Of a DNA stretch of 30,154 nt, positions 24,333 to 30,154 are shown in pieces; positions within the stretch are counted from its first letter, which is position 1, and each line of letters begins with the position of its first letter. The position numbers were made by a program, and so were the translations under genes. The notes beneath the pieces are model-generated. The model searched no databases. It had not been told where the DNA came from and saw only the letters and a list, made by a program, of their open reading frames with translations. The stretch comes from Bacteroidales bacterium UBA1715 (GTDB lineage Bacteria > Bacteroidota > Bacteroidia > Bacteroidales > UBA1715), in the NCBI GenBank assembly GCA_002317135.1, contig DCIX01000026.1, positions 1 to 30,154 on the forward strand, given 5' to 3'.

Positions 24333-26024
24333 ATGCCAAAAGATAACAAGGCTTACGCACAAAGGGAGAAAGCATATATGCAGGGGCGTCTTTTTCCCGA
24401 CATTCGAGTTGGTATGACCAAAGTCAACCTTACTCCGACTGTTACCAAGGACAAGGATGGGAAAATCCATTCCGAAGAAAATAAACCTGTGTACATTTAC
24501 GACACAAGTGGTCCTTTCAGTGATCCCTCAATTACGATTGACCTTAAAAAAGGTCTTCCTCGTCTTCGTGAACAATGGATTCTTGACCGTAACGATACGG
24601 AAGAACTTACAGAAATTTCAAGCGAATATGGTCGTCAACGACTTGCCGACAAATCACTTGATTCTTTGCGTTTTGAACATATTCATCTTCCTCGCAAGGC
24701 TCAAAAAGGGAAAAAAATCACACAGATGGCGTACGCCAAAGCCGGCATTGTTACACCAGAAATGGAATATGTGGCTATACGCGAAAATATGAACTGCGAA
24801 GAATTGGGCATACAAACCCACATTACGCCAGAATATGTTCGCGACGAAATTGCACGTGGCCGTGCCGTTCTTCCTGCAAACATAAATCACCCAGAAGCCG
24901 AGCCAATGATTATCGGCCGTAATTTCTTGGTAAAAATCAATACAAATATTGGAAACTCAGCAACAACTTCGAGTATAGAAGAAGAAGTTGACAAGGCCGT
25001 ATGGTCTTGCAAATGGGGTGGCGACACACTTATGGACCTTTCCACTGGTGCAAATATCCACGAAACACGTGAATGGATTGTACGCAACTGCCCTGTTCCC
25101 GTAGGAACAGTTCCAATTTACCAAGCACTTGAAAAAGTGGAAGGGAAAGTGGAAGACTTAACTTGGGAAATCTACAAAGACACGCTTATTGAACAATGCG
25201 AACAAGGTGTTGACTATTTCACTATTCACGCTGGTATTCGACATAAAAATGTGCATTTAGCCGATTCACGCCTTTGCGGTATCGTTTCCCGTGGTGGTTC
25301 TATTATGTCTAAATGGTGTTTAGTACATAATCAAGAGTCATTCTTGTACGAACACTTTGATGAAATTTGTGAAATCGTTTCCCAATATGATGTTGCACTT
25401 TCACTTGGCGACGGTCTTCGTCCAGGTTGTACTGCCGACGCAAACGATGCTGCTCAATTTGCTGAACTTGACACGCTTGGCGAACTTGTGCTTCGTGCGT
25501 GGGATCACAATGTGCAAGCCTTTATTGAAGGTCCTGGACATGTGCCTATGCACAAAATCCGTGAAAATATGGATCGTCAATTATCTGCCTGCCACGAAGC
25601 ACCATTTTACACACTGGGGCCTTTGGTAACCGATATTGCACCAGGTTACGACCATATTACGTCTGCCATAGGTGGTGCACAAATCGCATGGTTTGGAACC
25701 GCAATGCTTTGCTATGTAACGCCAAAAGAACATTTGGCATTGCCTAACAAGGAAGATGTTCGTGTTGGCGTGGTTACGTATAAAATTGCAGCTCACGCAG
25801 CCGATTTGGCAAAAGGTCATCCGGGAGCAACAGTCCGCGACGACGCACTTTCTAAAGCACGATTTGATTTTCGTTGGCGTGACCAGTTCCATCTTTCATT
25901 AGATCCGGAACGAGCACTTCAATATTTTGAAGAAGCAGGTCATACCGACGGAGAATATTGTACTATGTGCGGTCCGAATTTCTGTGCTGCCAAACTAACT
26001 CATGATTTACGAAAATTAAAATAA
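24333..26024 (+). CDS. thiC: Phosphomethylpyrimidine synthase ThiC
   Basis: A 563-aa radical-SAM enzyme that converts aminoimidazole ribotide to HMP phosphate, the first committed step to the thiamin pyrimidine. The C-terminal [4Fe-4S] motif CTMCGPNFC (Cys 543, 546 and 551, CX2CX4C) is intact, as are DLSTGANIHETREWIVRN and GDGLRPGCTADAND. The ATG at 24333 gives MPKDNKAYAQREKAYMQG; the open frame could begin at a TTG inside the riboswitch terminator, which I reject. It is the first gene of the thi operon. Confidence 0.96.
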   Translation: MPKDNKAYAQREKAYMQGRLFPDIRVGMTKVNLTPTVTKDKDGKIHSEENKPVYIYDTSGPFSDPSITIDLKKGLPRLREQWILDRNDTEELTEISSEYGRQRLADKSLDSLRFEHIHLPRKAQKGKKITQMAYAKAGIVTPEMEYVAIRENMNCEELGIQTHITPEYVRDEIARGRAVLPANINHPEAEPMIIGRNFLVKINTNIGNSATTSSIEEEVDKAVWSCKWGGDTLMDLSTGANIHETREWIVRNCPVPVGTVPIYQALEKVEGKVEDLTWEIYKDTLIEQCEQGVDYFTIHAGIRHKNVHLADSRLCGIVSRGGSIMSKWCLVHNQESFLYEHFDEICEIVSQYDVALSLGDGLRPGCTADANDAAQFAELDTLGELVLRAWDHNVQAFIEGPGHVPMHKIRENMDRQLSACHEAPFYTLGPLVTDIAPGYDHITSAIGGAQIAWFGTAMLCYVTPKEHLALPNKEDVRVGVVTYKIAAHAADLAKGHPGATVRDDALSKARFDFRWRDQFHLSLDPERALQYFEEAGHTDGEYCTMCGPNFCAAKLTHDLRKLK

Positions 26025-26053
26025 CATAGTATTAATATTAAATTTTTAAAACA

Positions 26054-26848
26054 ATGATTGATTATCAGCAATTTATTAAAGACTGCGAAGCGGTTCGTCA
26101 ACAATCACCGCTCGTTCACAACATCACAAATTATGTAGCTATGAACACAGCAGCAAATGTTTTGTTATCGGCAGGCGCCTCACCTCTTATGTCTTTTTGT
26201 CCAGAAGAGATGGACGAAATCGTCGCAATTAGTAGTGCGTTGGTAATCAACATTGGTTGTTTGGACTTACACGAAATTGAAGGTATGCGTAAAGCTGCTG
26301 CTGCCGCACAACGCCTTGGCAAACCTTGGGTGTTAGACCCTGTTGGTGCCGGAGCAAGTTCTATCCGTACAAATACGGCAATGGAGTTAATCAAAAACTA
26401 CAAGCCAAGTGTTATTAGAGGAAATGCTTCTGAAATCATGTGCTTAGCTGGATTAACAATACAATCTCGCGGTGTTGACACTTCAGAAAGCAGTACCAAT
26501 GCCGTAGAAGCAGCAAAATCGTTGGCAAAAGCAACAGGTGCAGTTGTTTCTGTTAGTGGTGCTATTGATTATATCACTGATGGTGAACGAGTTGAAAGCA
26601 TAGCAAACGGAAGTCCACTAATGGGAAGAATTACAACAATGGGTTGTTGTGCATCGGCACTTACTGGTGCCTTTATTGCAGCAAGCGACTCTGTATTTAG
26701 CGGAGCATTGAGTTGTATGGCAATGATGGGCATTGCAGGTGATATAGCAGCAACAAAAGCAGAAGGAACTGGAACTTTCCAACCACATTTCTTTGATGCG
26801 TTATACAACTTCAATCCTACCGAAGCAGCAAAAACTATTAGACAATGA
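26054..26848 (+). CDS. thiM: Hydroxyethylthiazole kinase ThiM
   Basis: A 264-aa ribokinase-fold kinase that phosphorylates the thiazole alcohol THZ, normally in salvage. Family features are SPLVHNITNYVAMNTAANVLL (19-39), the metal- and ATP-related VLDPVGAGAS and VIRGNASEI, and the active-site region MGRITTMGCCASALTGAF, where Cys sits in the anion-hole segment. Length is normal. It is 29 bases after thiC and its stop overlaps the thiE start (ATGA), implying coupled translation. Confidence 0.95.
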   Translation: MIDYQQFIKDCEAVRQQSPLVHNITNYVAMNTAANVLLSAGASPLMSFCPEEMDEIVAISSALVINIGCLDLHEIEGMRKAAAAAQRLGKPWVLDPVGAGASSIRTNTAMELIKNYKPSVIRGNASEIMCLAGLTIQSRGVDTSESSTNAVEAAKSLAKATGAVVSVSGAIDYITDGERVESIANGSPLMGRITTMGCCASALTGAFIAASDSVFSGALSCMAMMGIAGDIAATKAEGTGTFQPHFFDALYNFNPTEAAKTIRQ

Positions 26849-27474
26849 AACCAGAACAACTAAAATTATACCTTGTCACCGACCGTCCGTTATCGCTCGG
26901 TCGTGACATTGCCTGGATAGTTGAAGAAGCCGTAAAAGGTGGCGTAACTATGGTACAACTTCGTGAGAAAGATTGCGATACACGCGAATTTCTTGAAGTT
27001 GCCCAAAAACTAAAATCCTTGTTGAAGCCACTTGGCATTCCCCTACTCATCAATGACCGCATAGATATTGCCTTGGCCGTCGATGCTGATGGCGTACACA
27101 TTGGCCAGTCCGACATGCCATACGAAGTTGCAAGAAAGCTTTTAGGTCCAGACAAAATCATCGGTCTTTCTGTTGAAAATATGCACGACATAGAGGAAGC
27201 CAACAAACTTGATATGGATTATGTTGCTGTTTCGCCTATCTATTCAACTGCAACAAAGACAGATACAGCTCAACCATTTGGTTTAGAAGGACTTCGTAAA
27301 GCAGTTGCATTATCTGTTCACCCGACAGTTGCAATTGGCGGAATGAATACAAAAACCGCCTATGATGTAATCAAAACAGGAACGAACGGTATTGCCGTTG
27401 TAAGTGGTATTTGCAGTGCAGATTCACCTTGCGAAGCTTCAAAGGAACTTTTAGAAATTATAAATAAAGATTAA
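26845..27474 (+). CDS. thiE: Thiamin-phosphate synthase ThiE
   Basis: A 209-aa TIM-barrel enzyme that couples HMP pyrophosphate with thiazole phosphate to give thiamin phosphate. Motifs include LYLVTDRPL, GVTMVQLREKDCDTREFLE (31-49), PLLINDRIDIALAVDADGVHIGQ, and DYVAVSPIYSTATKTD with IAIGGMN-type phosphate-binding glycines (VAIGGMN). Full length. It overlaps thiM by 4 bases. A palindromic repeat separates it from thiL. Confidence 0.95.
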   Translation: MKPEQLKLYLVTDRPLSLGRDIAWIVEEAVKGGVTMVQLREKDCDTREFLEVAQKLKSLLKPLGIPLLINDRIDIALAVDADGVHIGQSDMPYEVARKLLGPDKIIGLSVENMHDIEEANKLDMDYVAVSPIYSTATKTDTAQPFGLEGLRKAVALSVHPTVAIGGMNTKTAYDVIKTGTNGIAVVSGICSADSPCEASKELLEIINKD

Positions 27475-27476
27475 TG

Positions 27477-27512
27477 GTATGTAGAGATGCAACCTGTTGT
27501 GTCTCTACATAC
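27477..27512. repeat. Palindromic intergenic repeat between thiE and thiL
   Basis: GTATGTAGAGA (27477-27487) and TCTCTACATAC (27502-27512) are perfect 11-base inverted copies. The centre (TGCAACCTGTTGTG) continues to pair through CAA/TTG with two G-U pairs, giving one long hairpin. Its GTAGAGA...TCTCTAC arms resemble a class of short palindromic repeats that I know from AT-rich Bacteroidota and cyanobacterial genomes; a single copy in this window does not prove that. The T tract needed for a terminator is absent. Confidence 0.75.
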
Positions 27513-27524
27513 ATAAATGTATCT

Positions 27525-28472
27525 ATGAGCAAATTAGGAGAATTCGAATTAATTCAAAAAATACGTTCATCGTTTTCTGCCCCAGCATCCATTACCGGGA
27601 TTGGCGATGATTGTGCTGTTATTCCCCAACAAGAAGGCTACGAGACGCTCGTCAGTACCGATATGTTGATGGAAGGGATTCATTTCTTAATAGACGATGT
27701 AAATCCATACCAATTGGGATGGAAATCGGCTGCGGTAAACTTCAGCGACATTGCGGCAATGGGCGGCGAACCAATCGGCAGTTTTTTGGCATTCTCGTTA
27801 CCTAAAACTCTTTCTGATGAATGGGTTGCACAATTTATGGAAGGCTATCAAGCAATCTCCGACAAATTTGGTTTCCCGTTATTAGGTGGCGACACAACTT
27901 CTTCGCTGGATAGATTATGCATTTGCGTTACCGTTTTAGGAAAGACAAAAAAAGGACAATCCCGTAAGCGAAACATGGCACAAGTTGGTGATTTAATTTG
28001 CGTTACCGGAACAGTGGGAGATTCTGCAGGTGGACTTGATGTAATATTGAATAAGCGAGAACGACAGGAAGACGAGCAATGGTTAATCAACCGTCACTAC
28101 CTTCCTACTCCACGCATTCCTGAAGGAATGGAACTCACACAAATAGAAGGTGTTCATGCTATGATGGACATTTCCGACGGGATTGGTTCCGATTTGCGAC
28201 ATATTATGAAGGAATCCAATGTTGGAGCTACAATTAATATAACAAAAATCCCTATCTCTGAGCAACTTAATAGATACTGCGCAACAAACAATCTTGACAA
28301 GTACAAATTAGCGACTTGCGGTGGCGAAGACTATGAATTGTTGTTTACCGTTGATCCTCAAGCTGAAAAACAAATAAGTGTTCTTCATACTGTAATTGGA
28401 GAAATTACCGAAGGTAACGAGCTTACTTGGGAAGGGACAAGCAACGATTATGTAGGATTTAGACATTTTTAA
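27525..28472 (+). CDS. thiL: Thiamin-monophosphate kinase ThiL
   Basis: A 315-aa AIR synthase-fold kinase that phosphorylates thiamin phosphate to TPP, the final step. The N-terminal SITGIGDDCAVI-type metal site (here ITGIGDDCAVI), STDMLMEGIHF, NFSDIAAMGGEPIGSF and GGDTTSS are all in place, as is DGIGSDLRHI and GGEDYELLFT. I start it at the ATG at 27525 (MSKLGEFELI, the family start). The frame is open back to 27474 but those codons are inside the palindromic repeat. Its stop lies three bases before thiD. Confidence 0.94.
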   Translation: MSKLGEFELIQKIRSSFSAPASITGIGDDCAVIPQQEGYETLVSTDMLMEGIHFLIDDVNPYQLGWKSAAVNFSDIAAMGGEPIGSFLAFSLPKTLSDEWVAQFMEGYQAISDKFGFPLLGGDTTSSLDRLCICVTVLGKTKKGQSRKRNMAQVGDLICVTGTVGDSAGGLDVILNKRERQEDEQWLINRHYLPTPRIPEGMELTQIEGVHAMMDISDGIGSDLRHIMKESNVGATINITKIPISEQLNRYCATNNLDKYKLATCGGEDYELLFTVDPQAEKQISVLHTVIGEITEGNELTWEGTSNDYVGFRHF

Positions 28473-28475
28473 ACT

Positions 28476-29291
28476 ATGAAGCAATATCCACGAGTATTGA
28501 CAATTGCCGGCAGTGACTCCGGTGGCGGAGCGGGCATACAAGCAGACATTAAAACTATTTCTGCAACAGGAAGTTATGCAGCAAGCGCAATTACGGCCAT
28601 AACTGTACAAAACACTATCGGTGTTGAGCAAGTTGTCGGCATTGCGCCAGAGATCGTATCAGCCCAAATTCAAGCCGTAATAAGCGATATTGGCGTAGAT
28701 GCAATAAAAATTGGAATGCTCCATAGCACCGAAATTATTTGTGCCATAGCAGAACAAATCAAAAAATGGAACATTACCAATGTTATACTTGACCCTGTAA
28801 TGATTTCGACCTCCGGACATACATTGATAGAAAATTCCGCTATTGAAGCATTGAAAACAGAATTGTTTCCATTAGCTCGCGTTATTACACCCAATATACC
28901 CGAAGCAGAATTTCTTACTGGGAAACACATCGCTTCACAAAAAGAATTGCCAGAAATGGCACGAAGACTTTCTCAAAACGGAAAAGTATCTGTATTAATG
29001 AAAGCCGGGCACGCAACAGAAAACGAATTGATAGATATATTCTATAATGCAGAAGAAAATACAACAACAGAGCTTCGTTCTCCACGAATTGATACGAAAA
29101 ACACCCACGGAACCGGTTGTACTATGTCATCGGCATTTGCCTCATTTCTTGCACAAGGATATTCATTAACTGATGCCGCAAAAGCAGCAAAAGAATATAT
29201 AAACAAAGCGATTCTATCAGGAGCACAATACGAAATCGGTCACGGACACGGACCGGTGGATCATTTTTTTAGATTGAGAAGCTTTAATTGA
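28476..29291 (+). CDS. thiD: Hydroxymethylpyrimidine/phosphomethylpyrimidine kinase ThiD
   Basis: A 271-aa ribokinase-fold enzyme that phosphorylates HMP and HMP phosphate to HMP pyrophosphate for ThiE. The start PRVLTIAGSDSGGGAGIQAD (5-24) binds substrate, and TKNTHGTGCTMSSAFASFLA carries the catalytic Asp-like/anion-hole GTGC segment. ILDPVMISTSGH is also standard. Length is normal, with no ThiE or TenA fusion. It is the last gene of the operon; the hairpin at 29364-29395 follows 72 bases later but its T tract is on the other strand. Confidence 0.95.
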   Translation: MKQYPRVLTIAGSDSGGGAGIQADIKTISATGSYAASAITAITVQNTIGVEQVVGIAPEIVSAQIQAVISDIGVDAIKIGMLHSTEIICAIAEQIKKWNITNVILDPVMISTSGHTLIENSAIEALKTELFPLARVITPNIPEAEFLTGKHIASQKELPEMARRLSQNGKVSVLMKAGHATENELIDIFYNAEENTTTELRSPRIDTKNTHGTGCTMSSAFASFLAQGYSLTDAAKAAKEYINKAILSGAQYEIGHGHGPVDHFFRLRSFN

Positions 29292-29355
29292 ATAATGCAA
29301 ATGTAATAAATTATAAACCGAGTCTCTTATTTATTTCTTAATTCTTAACTACTTC

Positions 29356-29396
29356 AAAAAAATAACCGCATAATTCCATTCGGGATTATGCGGTTG
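29356..29396 (-). terminator. Terminator of the FISUMP-type gene
   Basis: A perfect 14-bp stem (29364-29377 with 29382-29395, one T-G pair) with loop ATTC. On the minus strand the stem is followed by TATTTTTTTG, so it terminates the gene to its right. It may also end the thi operon on the plus strand, where the tract is weak. Confidence 0.88.
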
Positions 29397-29417
29397 CATT
29401 TATATCATTATAAATAA

Positions 29418-30154
29418 TTATTCCGCCAAAACGGGACGCACAGATAGACCGTCGTCGCGGAGGCCGACGCTGGCTCTATCCAAACCACTGGAGCCGAAAC
29501 GTAAAATCCACGCATAGTACTTCTCGTAAAGCGACGAAGACCAATAATCACCGTAATTACCAGCATCGAAAAGGTCCGATTCTTCCCGATAACCCGCAGC
29601 AGGAAGGAATATAGAAGTACCATTAGACGCCGTAACCTTGTAGCCATTTACTCCATTCTCTGTTGTCCATTTCCATGTACACTTAGTTCGTAACTCTTTC
29701 CATTCCGCATCTGTAGGCATACGCCATTTTCCACCAAGCTTTGTATAAGCTATGTCATCGGATTTTTCTAGCGTTCTTTTGTAATCTACTGTTCCGTATG
29801 AACTACTTGTGCAGTATTTTGTCAATGTACTAGAACTGCCGTTGCAATATTTATATGTGCTCCAATCAAAATAATCTTTTGTTGCAGTTTCCCCCCATGC
29901 GTAGTATGAACCATATTCTTCAGGCTTAGAAGCACCTATGTTGCAGGTTGCCCATTTTACGGAAAGCCCAAGGTCAACGTATTCTATACCGTTATTTATA
30001 TTGGCAAGAGTTGTAAATGTCTTTTGTTCGCCGTATGAGGTACCAGCACTATTTATTGCATAAGCACAAACATAATAAGTAATTCCTGCATTCAACCCTG
30101 TAATACTTGCACTAAAACTACCTATACCACTACCAATAGATTTCTTATTGCTAA
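29418..30154 (-). CDS. Partial surface protein: fibronectin III-like segment plus FISUMP domain
   Basis: The frame is open to the right edge of the window, so only the C-terminal 244 or so residues are seen and the start is missing. The first 50 residues (GLNAGITYYVCAYAINSAGT, then EQKTFTTLANI) look like the end of a fibronectin type III domain. The rest matches the Fibrobacter succinogenes major paralogous (FISUMP, TIGR02145) domain: YVDLGLSVKWATCNIG, GSYYAWGET, GGKWRMPTDAEWKEL, LPAAGYR, GDYWSSSLYEKYYAWILRFG and a final LSVRPV. Such modules occur in secreted or surface lipoproteins of gut Bacteroidota and have no settled function. The TTG-initiated shorter frame is not a real start. Confidence 0.85.
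   Translation of the reverse strand, partial: SNKKSIGSGIGSFSASITGLNAGITYYVCAYAINSAGTSYGEQKTFTTLANINNGIEYVDLGLSVKWATCNIGASKPEEYGSYYAWGETATKDYFDWSTYKYCNGSSSTLTKYCTSSSYGTVDYKRTLEKSDDIAYTKLGGKWRMPTDAEWKELRTKCTWKWTTENGVNGYKVTASNGTSIFLPAAGYREESDLFDAGNYGDYWSSSLYEKYYAWILRFGSSGLDRASVGLRDDGLSVRPVLAE

Noticed and set aside
27474..27524. N-terminal extension of ThiL
   Set aside because: The extra codons come from the palindromic repeat and the family start is MSKLGEFE-like at 27525.
29418..29560. Possible diversity-generating retroelement variable region at the end of the FISUMP-type gene (lectin-like, ends in RPV)
   Set aside because: No reverse transcriptase and no template-repeat copy of this segment is visible in the window; the adjoining region downstream is the terminator and thiD. 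The resemblance is to the fold only.
1..30154. CRISPR arrays, tRNA or rRNA genes, insertion sequences, prophage
   Set aside because: I saw no regularly spaced direct repeats, no cloverleaf with a T-loop, no rRNA core sequence and no transposase, integrase or phage gene on either strand.

Overview
The window looks like chromosomal DNA of a low-GC member of the Bacteroidota, most likely Bacteroidales. The sequence basis is: -7 boxes of the form TAnnTTTG close to start codons, mostly no Shine-Dalgarno sequence, and families typical of the phylum (split MacB-type ABC exporter with TolC, OmpP1/FadL porin, HicAB remnant of the phylum's type, FISUMP surface domain, archaeal-type ProRS). The genus cannot be named from the sequence alone. 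Nearly all of it is housekeeping or core accessory sequence; I see no prophage, insertion sequence, CRISPR array, rRNA or tRNA.

Layout. (1) Positions 35-5698, minus strand: one tight transcription unit of TolC-like channel, periplasmic adaptor, ABC ATPase, MacB-type permease, tsaE and an EFR1-type flavodoxin/ferredoxin protein. (2) 5875-9305, plus strand: a PaaK-like CoA ligase coupled to a phospholipid-type acyltransferase, a strong terminator, then a flippase-like membrane protein. (3) 9351-12250: a double-repeat YegP/DUF1508 protein divergent from a CvfB-like RNA-binding protein, a DusB-like tRNA dihydrouridine synthase and a small exported protein. (4) 12252-17569, minus: DJ-1/PfpI protein, topoisomerase III, HAD phosphatase, the wreck of a hicAB toxin-antitoxin locus, and a YifB/ComM ATPase. 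(5) 17729-22418, minus: D-Ala-D-Ala ligase, a class IV aminotransferase, a FadL-like porin, and a lipoprotein with a Tyr/His-rich middle and a very long Ser/Thr/Arg tail. (6) 22514-23986, plus: prolyl-tRNA synthetase. (7) 24060-29291, plus: a thiamin operon thiC-thiM-thiE-thiL-thiD behind a clear promoter, a TPP riboswitch and an intrinsic terminator. (8) 29418 to the right edge, minus: the C-terminal part of a fibronectin-III/FISUMP surface protein, cut by the window.

How the genes work together. The thiamin operon makes HMP (ThiC), phosphorylates HMP and thiazole (ThiD, ThiM), joins them (ThiE) and makes TPP (ThiL), whose level the riboswitch senses; thiazole synthesis genes are not in the window. 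The exporter genes together form a complete tripartite pump.

The observations I would check first are: the frameshifted, internally deleted hicAB remnant upstream of the HAD gene; a palindromic repeat between thiE and thiL; an operator-like inverted repeat exactly flanking the -7 box of the PaaK-like gene; the coupled ligase/acyltransferase pair; and the low-complexity lipoprotein. I found no convincing wholly new system.
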